DNA of 64,000 nt, taken from positions 1 to 64,000 of the forward strand of contig OY762938.1 of assembly GCA_963667075.1 (NCBI GenBank), read 5' to 3'. A program made the position numbers and the translations under genes. Source of the stretch: G963667075 sp963667075. Lineage in GTDB: Bacteria > Pseudomonadota > Alphaproteobacteria > Micavibrionales > Micavibrionaceae. The notes below the pieces were generated by a model. It was given only the letters and a program-made list of their open reading frames with translations, searched no databases and was not told the DNA's origin. Position 1 is the stretch's first letter; each line of letters begins with the position of its first letter. Below are positions 48,335 to 56,708 of the stretch, one piece after another.

Positions 48335-49180
48335 GTGATTCAAAAGATGGCGAAAAACATACATGGGGGAAATACGGGGCAAAATATGACCGCCCCTTTG
48401 ATATTCTCGCTTGTTTTTCATCTGGCTGTTTTTATTACATTAACAGTCGGGCTTCCTTATGTACGCCCGAAAGTACCTGTCGTGCAGGAAGCTATAACGG
48501 TTGAGTTTATTCAGTCTGATAACAAAGAACAAAAACAGAAAAAACCACCGCCTAAGAAAAATAACAAACCACAATCCGCGCCTAAAAATACGGCTGAAAA
48601 GCCACCGAGTTTAAAACCGGTTGAGAAACCGATTGAAAAGCCGGATGCCGTAAAAAAGCCGCCCCCTAAAAATCCGATCACAAAGCCAAAAATCGCGGAG
48701 AAACCAAAAACAAAGCCGAAAAAGAAAGAGCCTCCGAAGAAAGAAACCGTACAACAGGAAACGCAGTTTTCCTCGCTTCTCAAGAATTTGCAGGAGTCGG
48801 AAAATATAACGAAACAGGAAGAAAAGCCACCAGAGCTGCCTGATCCAAACGCAACCGCCTCTTCATTTGCGAACCAGATTTCGGCGAGTGAAATAAGTGC
48901 TGTGAAAGAACAAATTCAAGGCTTCTGGATTGTGCCTTCCGGTGCAAAAAATGCACGCAATCTTGTTATTGAAACGCGTATAATGGTAAACCCTGATAGG
49001 ACAGTGCGTTCTATACAGGTCGTCGATAGTATGCGCATGAGCCGCGACCCTTTCTTTAGAGCTGCGGCAGAAAGTGCGGTTCGTGCTATTCGTCAGGCGT
49101 CTCCTTTAGAATTACCGCCGAACAAATATGAGCAATGGAATTTGCTTGTGCTGTTTTTTGATCCAAGAGACATGCTTTAA
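48335..49180 (+). CDS. tolA: TolA, trans-periplasmic energy-transducing protein
   Basis: The 281 residues have an N-terminal membrane anchor (about 20-43, APLIFSLVFHLAVFITLTVG, with the SxxxH motif SLVFH that contacts TolQR), a long Lys/Pro-rich linker (about 60-145), and a C-terminal TonB/TolA domain with SEISAVKEQIQGFWIVP and AAESAVRAIRQASPLELPP. The linker is Lys-Pro-rich rather than the Ala/Lys-rich helix of E. coli. GTG at 48335 is used here; ATG at 48347 in frame is an equal alternative. Confidence 0.93.
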   Translation: MIQKMAKNIHGGNTGQNMTAPLIFSLVFHLAVFITLTVGLPYVRPKVPVVQEAITVEFIQSDNKEQKQKKPPPKKNNKPQSAPKNTAEKPPSLKPVEKPIEKPDAVKKPPPKNPITKPKIAEKPKTKPKKKEPPKKETVQQETQFSSLLKNLQESENITKQEEKPPELPDPNATASSFANQISASEISAVKEQIQGFWIVPSGAKNARNLVIETRIMVNPDRTVRSIQVVDSMRMSRDPFFRAAAESAVRAIRQASPLELPPNKYEQWNLLVLFFDPRDML

Positions 49181-49263
49181 AATGTAATGTTGCCATTTTC
49201 TGCAAGGGCAGTATGATCATAATCAGTCTCAACGCTTCGACTTGATCCAAGGGATTTACTTCT

Positions 49264-50589
49264 ATGAAAAAGATTCTTTTTACGCTGTTTCTGTTACTCT
49301 CCTTTCTTGCTTTTTCCGCGCCTGCAAAAGCCGAACTGAGGATTAACATTAATAAGGGACAGGCCAAGGCTACCCCTATTGCCATTCCTGATTTTTATGC
49401 CAAAGGGAATGAAAAGCAGGATCTGGCAAGAGAAGTGCCGCAACTGATCCGTGAAAATCTGGAACGCTCCGGCTTGTTTGAGATTATGGATCAGCGCTCT
49501 TTTGTACAGGATATTCCATCGCTGTCACAAAAGCCGCGTTTTCCTGAATGGAAAGCGATTGGGGCACATGCGCTCGTTTCCGGTACGGTTTCGAGAGATT
49601 CTGATGGTAAAACGCGTGTTGAGTTTCGCTTGTGGGATGTCTTTGGGTATAAGCAATTGATTGGAACAGCCTATTCAACAACACCGGGCAACTGGCGCCG
49701 CATTGCACATATTATTTCGGATGAGATTTATAAAAGAATTACAGGGGAAGAGGGATATTACGATTCCCGCATTGTCTATATTTCAGAGGACGGGCCACCT
49801 ACAAAACGTATCAAGCGCCTGGCTATTATGGATCAGGATGGCCAAAATCACCGTTATTTGACCGATGGCAGTTCCCTTGTGTTAACGCCACGTTTTTCTC
49901 CGAATAGCCAGACAATTACCTATTTATCTTATTACAGGAATAAGCCGCGTGTGTATTTGTATGATATCAATACGGGTCGTCAGGAAGTATTAGGGGATTT
50001 CCCGGGCATGACATTTGCACCAAGATTCTCACCAGATGGTCGTAAAGTCATTATGAGCATGTCCAAAAACGGCAATAGTGATATTTATACTATGGATCTT
50101 CAGACCAAGAAAGTTGTTCGCCTGACGTCAGAACCTTCTATTGAAACAGCCCCGTCTTATGCACCAGACGGCAAACATATTGTGTTTGAATCAGATAGGG
50201 GCGGTACGCAACAGCTCTATGTTATGGATCAGAATGGTGGAAATGTGCATCGTATTACTTTTGAAAAAGGACGTTACGCGAACCCTGTGTGGTCGCCGCG
50301 TGGCGATATTATAGCCTTTACCAAAATGAAAGGCGGACAGTTTTTTATCGGTGTTATTCGTCCCGATGGATCAGGGGAGCGTTTGATTACAACAGCTTAT
50401 CATGTGGAAGGCCCAAGCTGGTCACCTAATGGTCGGGTATTGACTTATTTTAAAGAGCGTCCGACAGGTCCGAAAAAGCAGGGGCGTTCCGCCAAGCTCT
50501 ATACGATCGATCTGACAGGCTATAACGAACGTATGCTCCCAACACCGCTTGATGGGTCAGATCCCGCTTGGTCACCGCTTAATAAGTAA
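49264..50589 (+). CDS. tolB: Tol-Pal system periplasmic protein TolB
   Basis: The 441 residues start with a clear signal peptide (KKILFTLFLLLSFLAF, cleaved after about PAKAE). The N-terminal TolB domain follows (FYAKGNEKQDLAREVPQLI, ALVSGTVSRDSDGKTRVEF). The six-bladed beta-propeller shows repeated APRFSPDGRKVIMS, APSYAPDGKHIVFESDRGG and PSWSPNGR motifs. TolB links Pal and TolA. pal and cpoB, which normally come next, are absent: rppH on the other strand follows after 19 bases. Confidence 0.97.
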   Translation: MKKILFTLFLLLSFLAFSAPAKAELRININKGQAKATPIAIPDFYAKGNEKQDLAREVPQLIRENLERSGLFEIMDQRSFVQDIPSLSQKPRFPEWKAIGAHALVSGTVSRDSDGKTRVEFRLWDVFGYKQLIGTAYSTTPGNWRRIAHIISDEIYKRITGEEGYYDSRIVYISEDGPPTKRIKRLAIMDQDGQNHRYLTDGSSLVLTPRFSPNSQTITYLSYYRNKPRVYLYDINTGRQEVLGDFPGMTFAPRFSPDGRKVIMSMSKNGNSDIYTMDLQTKKVVRLTSEPSIETAPSYAPDGKHIVFESDRGGTQQLYVMDQNGGNVHRITFEKGRYANPVWSPRGDIIAFTKMKGGQFFIGVIRPDGSGERLITTAYHVEGPSWSPNGRVLTYFKERPTGPKKQGRSAKLYTIDLTGYNERMLPTPLDGSDPAWSPLNK

Positions 50590-50608
50590 CGTTGCGGAAA
50601 AGAAGCAG

Positions 50609-51088
50609 TTACAGATAAATTTCAAAGAATTTGAACACCTTTTCATAGGTGTTCTTTTTGAATGAAACACAGACATCAAAAAATTCTGCGGGCGTTATCC
50701 ACTTCCAGTCACTAAATTCGGGTACAACATCATAATTCAGATCTATATCTGAATCCTTTCCCGTAAACCGGAAGGCTATCCATGTCTGTTCCTGCCCATG
50801 ATAACGACCATTCCATAGTTTTTTATATAAGTTCTCTGGAAAATCGTAGGATATGGTTTCAGGGGCTATGGCCAGCAGATCTGCTTTGTCTGTGCCAATT
50901 TCTTCTTTCATTTCACGTTTTGCCGCAAGCGTTATATCTTCGTCTTTCTCAATACCACCTTGCGGCATTTGCCATGAACCGGGATGGCTTAAACGCTCAC
51001 CAATCAGAATTTCACCTTCCTTATTCAGGATCATAAGGCCAACGCTAGGACGATATCTTTTGGGAGAACCGTTTTTTCCCTGTTCCAT
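50609..51088 (-). CDS. rppH: RNA pyrophosphohydrolase RppH
   Basis: RppH removes pyrophosphate from mRNA 5' ends and starts decay; members of this group also cut diadenosine polyphosphates. The 159 residues show RPSVGLMILNKEGEILIGER, the Nudix box GGIEKDEDITLAAKREMKEE (with IGT following; GX5EX7REUXEEXGU pattern), YDFPENLYKKLWNGRYHGQEQTW and EFSDWKWITPAEF. The place after the YibQ-type gene in the envC-ctpA cluster is usual in alphaproteobacteria. Confidence 0.95.
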   Translation of the reverse strand: MEQGKNGSPKRYRPSVGLMILNKEGEILIGERLSHPGSWQMPQGGIEKDEDITLAAKREMKEEIGTDKADLLAIAPETISYDFPENLYKKLWNGRYHGQEQTWIAFRFTGKDSDIDLNYDVVPEFSDWKWITPAEFFDVCVSFKKNTYEKVFKFFEIYL

Positions 51089-51120
51089 TTCTTCTATAGC
51101 TCCGTTGTTTTCTTTTTATT

Positions 51121-52329
51121 TTAGTGATGTGCTGCTGCCGGATGCTCTGGCATAAATGACATAGATGGCGGAGAGACTATAACCTCATCTACATGTTTTG
51201 CCTGAACATTTTCTTCGTGTTCAGGTCCACTCATATAATCTCTTACACCTTTTTGCTCAAGCATAGCTGATTTTACGACATAGGAGAGCGGCGCGATATC
51301 AATATGCTTTTCCCCAAGCGTATCACTCCATTCCAGAATCTCAGAAAGGCTTGTCGGATAGGGATTAAAGAAAGCAATGGCATACCCTTTCTTTAATGCT
51401 TTTTGTTCAAGCTCTTCAAGCTGATGCCGTATAGTTTTGCGGTCTGGCGGTGTATCCAGCCAGACATTGTTTTCAGCATAGAACCCTTTTTTATTGTACG
51501 CCGTGATCCATGCGGCATCATTTTTGATTGGCTGTGAGTCTACAAACGCAAGACCTCTCTCGAAAAGCGTTGTCAGAACATAGTTCAAATCAGGGCCAGA
51601 ATAAACAAGAGGAGAACTATTGCGTGAAATAAGGCCGGCATAGCCTTGTGCTCTTGAGAGATGCCAGTCAAGACGCCTTCTGTTCTGTTCTGCATTTACA
51701 TTCATCAAAAGAGTATGAGGGCCGGAATCCGTCGAAGGGTAGTCCCGCGGATGCAATGCCAAGGCTAGCCAGAACTCAAATGACGCTGTATAGGCTTTAT
51801 CCGCCCAGTTTTGAGGCGTATCGGCATAGGGCGACAGCAGAAGTGTTACGTTTTTCGGTAAGCTCTGTAAAACGGTTTCAGACGTGTAGTCTGACAGACC
51901 ATAATCCATAAGAACCAGAGCTACAGAGGCTTCACTGTCAGGTCTCGGGTTGAATTCTTTTTGGAAGGCATGAAAACTGGTGTAACCGTCTTCTTTTCTT
52001 ATAACGGGCAAAAGAAGCCCTTCAGGCGTTTGTTCATATAAACCTTCTGGCACATGAAGAGGAACAGCCATGCTTTCAGGATGTTTTGAAGGAGAGGTTG
52101 TCGTTCCCTGAGTCTGTGATGTATGCGATACATCATCCCTTTCTATCAAAATAGTCAGAGATGGAACCGAATCATCCGTTCCGTTTTCCGGTTGCAGGTC
52201 GGGTGTACTTGTCAGCCATAACGCCGTCCAGACAAGAAGGAGAATAGCGAACCCCACACCAAAAGCCTTGGCAAATTCAAGGGGGATGAAGTTCTTTGTT
52301 ACACTATTCTCCTTCAGTGCTACAATCAT
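51121..52329 (-). CDS. Degenerate YibQ-type divergent polysaccharide deacetylase
   Basis: The 402-residue protein has an N-terminal membrane anchor (about 24-42, FGVGFAILLLVWTALWL), a linker, and a domain with the outline of the divergent polysaccharide deacetylase family. The conserved residues are lost when compared with the paralogue at 4223: IDDLGP has become VLMDYGL, NNHMGS is ISRNSSPL, and IGHPHT is FFNPYPT. FVDSQP and DIAPLSYV still mark the fold. Catalysis is therefore doubtful. The ATG overlaps the ctpA stop (ATGA). The position between ctpA and rppH is the standard one for this family, so this is probably the locus copy that has decayed into a non-catalytic partner. Confidence 0.8.
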   Translation of the reverse strand: MIVALKENSVTKNFIPLEFAKAFGVGFAILLLVWTALWLTSTPDLQPENGTDDSVPSLTILIERDDVSHTSQTQGTTTSPSKHPESMAVPLHVPEGLYEQTPEGLLLPVIRKEDGYTSFHAFQKEFNPRPDSEASVALVLMDYGLSDYTSETVLQSLPKNVTLLLSPYADTPQNWADKAYTASFEFWLALALHPRDYPSTDSGPHTLLMNVNAEQNRRRLDWHLSRAQGYAGLISRNSSPLVYSGPDLNYVLTTLFERGLAFVDSQPIKNDAAWITAYNKKGFYAENNVWLDTPPDRKTIRHQLEELEQKALKKGYAIAFFNPYPTSLSEILEWSDTLGEKHIDIAPLSYVVKSAMLEQKGVRDYMSGPEHEENVQAKHVDEVIVSPPSMSFMPEHPAAAHH

Positions 52330-53729
52330 TTAAACCCGTCGGCATCAAAGCGTTTGTTATAAAGAGAAACACCACGTAAGAGATCGAGGGCACGAGCGAG
52401 CTGATAATCTTCGATCTCTTCATTTTCAGCCTTCTTGTCGTCTGATTTTTCCTGATTATCGTTACTGCCTTCTTTTTTAGGCTCTGCTTTTTTATCTTTC
52501 TCTTTATCGTCCTTGTCTTTCTTGTCCTCTTTGTCGTTATCAAGTGCACCGTAAAGGTCGGACTCTCTGACAGAGCGGAAGCTTAAGGATTCAACAACAG
52601 CCGGCTCTACAATGATATCGGGCTCAATACCTTTAGCCTGAATGGAACGGCCAGATGGCGTGTAGTAACGCGCTGTCGTCAGGCGCATGGCCCCATGCCC
52701 CGGCAAAGGAATGACTGTTTGAACAGACCCTTTACCGAAAGAGGTCGTCCCAAGGATAATAGCGCGCCGGTGATCCTGCAAAGCCCCTGCAACGATCTCT
52801 GACGCGGAGGCTGAGCCACCGTTGATGAGAACAACTATTGGCAATCCTTGTGCCATATCACCTTTAGAGGCGTTATCCCGTTTTGTATCTTTTTCATCAC
52901 GTCCACGTGTTGAGACAATTTCTCCCTGATCAAGGAATATGTCTGAAACAGCAATGGCTTGATCGAGTAAACCTCCGGGATTATTCCTGAGATCGAGGAC
53001 AAAACCAGACAGCGTTTCACCGAGTTCTTCCTTGATTTCCTTAATCGCTTTTTTCACTTCGCTATCCGCATTCTGGTTCATAAATGTTGTAATACGAATA
53101 TAGCCAACAGTGCCTTCTGTTCTGTGACGCACCGGACGTATTTTGATAGTATCGCGCACAATCTTTATTTTCAGAAGTTCCTGTTCACCTTCACGACGAA
53201 TAGTCAGTTCAACAGATGTGCCAACTTTACCCCGCATTTCATCTACAGATTCACTTAAGGTCATCCCCATAATCGGTTTGTCATCAAGATGTGTGATCAG
53301 GTCTCCTGCCATAACACCAGCACGAAAAGCCGGTGTGTCATCAATAGGAGAAACGACCTTTACCAGACCATGATCCATTGTAACTTCTATACCAAGGCCG
53401 CCAAATTCGCCTTTGGTGCGGATACGCATATCTTTGAAATCTTCATCGTCCAGATAGGATGAGTGCGGATCAAGGTTAGAGAGCATGCCATTAATCGCAG
53501 ACTCAATCATTTCTTTATCTTCCACAGGTTCAACATATTGCGCACGAACACGTTCAAACACATCGCCGAACAGGTGGAGTTGTCGGTATGTATCGTTGTT
53601 ATTTTTTGTTGTCTCGGAAACTTCCGGTTTAGAGCCGGCTGTCCGTTCGCCATCTTCTGCAAAAGCAGGCGTACCGAGTATGCCCAGCAGAACAAAAAAA
53701 ACGATAAAGGTGTTAAAATGTATGCGCAT
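52326..53729 (-). CDS. ctpA: Carboxy-terminal processing protease CtpA (S41 family)
   Basis: The 467 residues comprise a signal peptide (FIVFFVLLGILGTPAFA), a PDZ domain (about 105-190, GLGIEVTMDHGLVKVVSP and AGVMAGDLI), and the S41 protease core with FVLDLRNNPGGLLDQA, the catalytic Ser in NGGSASASEIVAGAL and Lys in TSFGKGSVQT. A Lys/Asp/Glu-rich low-complexity tail follows (about 395-450). CtpA proteases act in the periplasm on C-termini of envelope proteins, in other species on peptidoglycan hydrolases. It lies 20 bases after envC. Confidence 0.96.
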   Translation of the reverse strand: MRIHFNTFIVFFVLLGILGTPAFAEDGERTAGSKPEVSETTKNNNDTYRQLHLFGDVFERVRAQYVEPVEDKEMIESAINGMLSNLDPHSSYLDDEDFKDMRIRTKGEFGGLGIEVTMDHGLVKVVSPIDDTPAFRAGVMAGDLITHLDDKPIMGMTLSESVDEMRGKVGTSVELTIRREGEQELLKIKIVRDTIKIRPVRHRTEGTVGYIRITTFMNQNADSEVKKAIKEIKEELGETLSGFVLDLRNNPGGLLDQAIAVSDIFLDQGEIVSTRGRDEKDTKRDNASKGDMAQGLPIVVLINGGSASASEIVAGALQDHRRAIILGTTSFGKGSVQTVIPLPGHGAMRLTTARYYTPSGRSIQAKGIEPDIIVEPAVVESLSFRSVRESDLYGALDNDKEDKKDKDDKEKDKKAEPKKEGSNDNQEKSDDKKAENEEIEDYQLARALDLLRGVSLYNKRFDADGFK

Positions 53730-53749
53730 GTCGCTATGATCCTTATTAA

Positions 53750-55033
53750 CTAACTCTGGAGTTCAGAAAATTTACGCTTTGGATTTACGGGCTGTCCCTT
53801 AAATCGTAATTCATAATATAGCGAGGAAGCATTGTCATCTCCTGTGTCATTCGTTCCAGAACCTAAAATGCCAACAGGCTCGCCAGTTATAACTGTTTGT
53901 CCGACCACTGTATCAATTTTCGAAAATCCTGCAACCAGACTATGATAATTGTCCTCATGTTCAATAATTAAAAGATTTTTATAATTTTTAAAAGGGCCTG
54001 CATATCGTATAACACCACTCATCGGTGCTGTCACCAGTGCGCCTTTCCTTGATTTAATATAAAGCCCTTCACTTACAGCCCCTATAGAATCTTTTCCGCC
54101 ATATGAGACTTCTATAATACCGGAAACGGGCAGTTGTGCATGCTTATTTCCTGAAGGAACTACAAATTTCTTCTTTGGAGAACTCTTTTTCTTTTTGATA
54201 TTGTCAAAAGCATTTTGTTTTGCGTTAGCGTTCTCCAGTTTTGTAATAAGGTCTTTCAGGTCGCTGGCCTGCTGTGATATTTTTTTTATGGAGATTTCCT
54301 GTTGCTTATGTTCTGCACTTGTAGATTTGTACGTCCTTTTTCGTTCGGCCAGAAGTTCTTTCATTTCATCCTGTTTTGTTTCCAGACCAGCCATTTTTGC
54401 TAAAACGGATTCTCTTTTTTTGTCCAGATCTTTTTCAATATCTGTCAGACGCTCAGCATCTTGACGAAGTGCAGATGCTTGTTTTTCAAGTGCGGGCAGA
54501 ACTTTTTTCAACAATAAGGCGGTCCTGGCTGTATCAACAGGAGATGTTTTACGCGCAATTAACGCCTGAGGGGGGACACGGCGAATACGTTGTAATGCCA
54601 ATACCATATGACTCATAGAGCCGTATTGCTCTTCCAGTTTTTTTTCAATGCCTGCTTTTTCTTCCTGAAGGTTGGATATATCCGTTTCTATGCTATGAAT
54701 TTCCTGTTCAGTCGTCTGTATTTTTGAAGCCAGTGATACAAGTCTTTTTTTCAAGAAAGAGAGATCTTTTTCAATTTTCTTAATTTTGTCTTTTAAGATC
54801 TTTTCTTTTTTTTCCTCTGCTTTTATACGAACTTCAAGGGCCTCAACGGCCTCTTTTTTATGTGCGGGAAGCGGGGGAGGCTCTTTGGCATAAGAAGGCG
54901 TCGCATAGGCAAGAAGTATCGCAGTCCAAAAAGTCATAATAAGGTATACACTATCATGACGAAAACTTTGCCGCTCGCGGCAGCCTTGTTCATCAGCGCG
55001 TGATAATAAATATGATTTAAGCGTTCGTCTCAT
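53750..55033 (-). CDS. envC: EnvC-type murein hydrolase activator (degenerate M23)
   Basis: The 427 residues have an N-terminal export signal (FWTAILLAYATPSYA, starting near residue 33), two long coiled-coil stretches (about 60-270), and a C-terminal LytM/M23 domain. The zinc ligands of active M23 peptidases are missing: the usual HxGxD is LYIKSRKGA, HxH is YHSLVAG, and the last motif is YYELRFKG. It should therefore act as an activator of amidases at division and not as an enzyme, as EnvC does. The start at 55033 overlaps the rlmH stop; a start at 54937 would put the signal peptide at the N-terminus and may be the true one. Confidence 0.88.
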   Translation of the reverse strand: MRRTLKSYLLSRADEQGCRERQSFRHDSVYLIMTFWTAILLAYATPSYAKEPPPLPAHKKEAVEALEVRIKAEEKKEKILKDKIKKIEKDLSFLKKRLVSLASKIQTTEQEIHSIETDISNLQEEKAGIEKKLEEQYGSMSHMVLALQRIRRVPPQALIARKTSPVDTARTALLLKKVLPALEKQASALRQDAERLTDIEKDLDKKRESVLAKMAGLETKQDEMKELLAERKRTYKSTSAEHKQQEISIKKISQQASDLKDLITKLENANAKQNAFDNIKKKKSSPKKKFVVPSGNKHAQLPVSGIIEVSYGGKDSIGAVSEGLYIKSRKGALVTAPMSGVIRYAGPFKNYKNLLIIEHEDNYHSLVAGFSKIDTVVGQTVITGEPVGILGSGTNDTGDDNASSLYYELRFKGQPVNPKRKFSELQS

Positions 55034-55455
55034 TCTCTGTGATAGGGATGTCCTGATAAAATTTGCTGTGCCCTGTATATTTGCTCTAAAAGCATCACGC
55101 GTGCAAGCATATGTGGCCAGGTTTGTTCTCCAAAACTGAGTATAAGATGCGCTTTCTCTCTGACAGGCGGTGTCAGTCCATCAGCCCCGCCAATAATAAA
55201 CTGAACATTTTCTTCTTGTTCTATTTTTTCTGCAAATTCTCTGCTTTTGAAGGCTTTTCCGCGTTCATCCAGTGCGATAACAAACGCTTCTGGCTTTATT
55301 TTTCTAAGGAATTTTGTTTCTTCGTCTTTTTGATTATAGCCGTCAATTTCGGTGATGGTGAAAGGCCAGAGCAAACGTTTTTTATAATTAAAACACAGGT
55401 CTGACAGCGGCCCTTTTTTCAATTTTCCGGCCGCCAATACATCTATCTGGAACAT
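55030..55455 (-). CDS. rlmH: 23S rRNA (pseudouridine1915-N3)-methyltransferase RlmH
   Basis: RlmH methylates pseudouridine 1915 in helix 69 of 23S rRNA. The 141 residues show the SPOUT fold: IDVLAAGKLKKGPLSDLCFNYKKRL (over residues 3-27), ALDERGKAFKSREFAEKI, the SAM-binding knot FIIGGADGL, and ILSFGEQTWPHMLARVMLLEQ followed by YRAQQILSGHPYHRE. Length is slightly under E. coli's. It is overlapped by envC and lies 3 bases after rsfS. Confidence 0.96.
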   Translation of the reverse strand: MFQIDVLAAGKLKKGPLSDLCFNYKKRLLWPFTITEIDGYNQKDEETKFLRKIKPEAFVIALDERGKAFKSREFAEKIEQEENVQFIIGGADGLTPPVREKAHLILSFGEQTWPHMLARVMLLEQIYRAQQILSGHPYHRE

Positions 55456-55458
55456 GAT

Positions 55459-55842
55459 TTACCCCGAATGCCCGACAATCTCTAGCGATTGCTGTTGATT
55501 CATTTTCCACATTTTTTCAATATTATAGAACTCACGCACTTCAGGCCGGAAGAGATGGACAATAATATCGCCCGCATCAACAACAACCCAGTTACCTTGC
55601 GCCATACCCTCTGTGCGTACGGTTTTAAGGCCATTTAAGTGCAATTTTTCTTTAAGTTTTTCTGCTGTTGCGACAACCTGTCTTGAAGAACGACCAGAGG
55701 CTATCACCATATAGTCCGCTAATGCGGATTGTCCTTTTAGGTCTATAAGCTCAATATCCTCGGCTTTATCGTTATCAAGTGAGTCTATAATAAGATCCCT
55801 TAGTGCCTCTGAATCAGGTACTGTTTTGTTTGTTGATCCCAA
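55459..55842 (-). CDS. rsfS: Ribosome silencing factor RsfS
   Basis: RsfS binds L14 and keeps ribosomal subunits apart in starvation. The family core is clear: SLDNDKAEDIELIDLKGQSALADYMVIASG (in parts), SSRQVVATAEKL, GNWVVVDAGDIIVHLF and REFYNIEKMW. I place the start at TTG 55842, which follows AAAGGA at 11 bases and gives 127 residues. An in-frame GTG at 55887 would add 15 residues with no family match. rlmH follows after 3 bases; nadD is upstream across a 249-base gap. Confidence 0.92.
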   Translation of the reverse strand: MGSTNKTVPDSEALRDLIIDSLDNDKAEDIELIDLKGQSALADYMVIASGRSSRQVVATAEKLKEKLHLNGLKTVRTEGMAQGNWVVVDAGDIIVHLFRPEVREFYNIEKMWKMNQQQSLEIVGHSG

Positions 55843-55887
55843 GTTTCTCTTTGTCCTTTCTTTGTTATCAAAAAAAGCAAAAAACAC

Positions 55888-56091
55888 CCATTATTAGAGT
55901 CCCCAAAAGAGGCCTCAAACCAAACGCCAATAACCAGATGGTCGCGCTATTTGATGGAAATTGCTTTAAAAGGAAAGAGGGGTGCCTCACCGTCTTGTTT
56001 TTCCCCGCTTTTTCGTTTTCACCATATGATCAAAGATCATCCCCTTACGTCCATTTTAGGCTTATTTGGCTAAATTATCAATGTAATCCTG
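55888..56091. other. Gap between nadD and rsfS with no recognised gene
   Basis: I see no coding frame of note here. A perfect short palindrome, ATGATC-AAA-GATCAT, lies at 56026-56040 without a T-run. The segment presumably carries the rsfS promoter, but no clear pair of hexamers was found. Confidence 0.4.
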
Positions 56092-56703
56092 CTATACAAG
56101 GAATTTTCCTCTGAACATACTAGACGACAGATTGAGTTGCTTGCTATGCGGAATCCAGAAACTTTGTCCAGGGGACAGGTCTGCTCTTTGTGGGCGCGTC
56201 AGTGTTATATTCCTGTGGTTGGAGAGCATGCGTGTTGTTGAACAACGGACCTGATTGTCCAGAGGCGGGCGGGCCAGATGGACAAAAGAAATCTCTTTTA
56301 ACAAATCCTGCCAGCGATACCATTTATGAAATTGATGTGGAATATCCATGCCGGTAATCCAGACAAAGAATGTATCAGAAAAAAACACTTTTAAACCGGA
56401 AACGGTATCATAGGTACGTCTGGTACCTATTTGTCTTTCTATATCCGTTACAAGGATGTTCGGATGTTTTATTAGCGCATCGGAACGCGCTAACCGTTCT
56501 TCATATGTATATTGTGCTTTATGTGCCTTTAAAGGGTTTTGTGGAGAAACCAGCCACCACACAGAATCAAGACACAGCATCTTCATCGCATTTTCACTGA
56601 GTCTGACATGACCTGCGTGAGGCGGATCAAAAGAACCACCAAGCAAGCCTACCCTTAAATGTTTCCAGCGGTGGTGATCCAGTTTATGCGGCGGTGTTAA
56701 CAT
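56092..56703 (-). CDS. nadD: Nicotinate-nucleotide adenylyltransferase NadD
   Basis: NadD joins nicotinate mononucleotide and ATP to deamido-NAD. The 203 residues show the nucleotidyltransferase motif LLGGSFDPPHAGHVRLSENA (about 20-39), WWLVSPQNPLK, FVWITGMDIPHQFHKWYRW and, near the end, the motif NLSSSMFRG that corresponds to the family ISSTxIR. It lies 5 bases downstream of proA; proA-nadD-rsfS-rlmH is a usual order. Confidence 0.93.
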   Translation of the reverse strand: MLTPPHKLDHHRWKHLRVGLLGGSFDPPHAGHVRLSENAMKMLCLDSVWWLVSPQNPLKAHKAQYTYEERLARSDALIKHPNILVTDIERQIGTRRTYDTVSGLKVFFSDTFFVWITGMDIPHQFHKWYRWQDLLKEISFVHLARPPLDNQVRCSTTRMLSNHRNITLTRPQRADLSPGQSFWIPHSKQLNLSSSMFRGKFLV

Positions 56704-56708
56704 TTTTT

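Noticed and set aside
48511..48783. Minus-strand frame rich in Gly and Phe opposite tolA
   Set aside because: It is the complement of the Lys/Pro-rich tolA linker; such low-complexity regions commonly leave long open frames on the other strand.
55910..55950. Resemblance of this stretch to the family 2 repeat (shared AGAGGCCT and CCAAAC)
   Set aside because: Similarity covers only about 20 bases with gaps, and the diagnostic CAGCGTGACTCC block is absent, so chance is likely.
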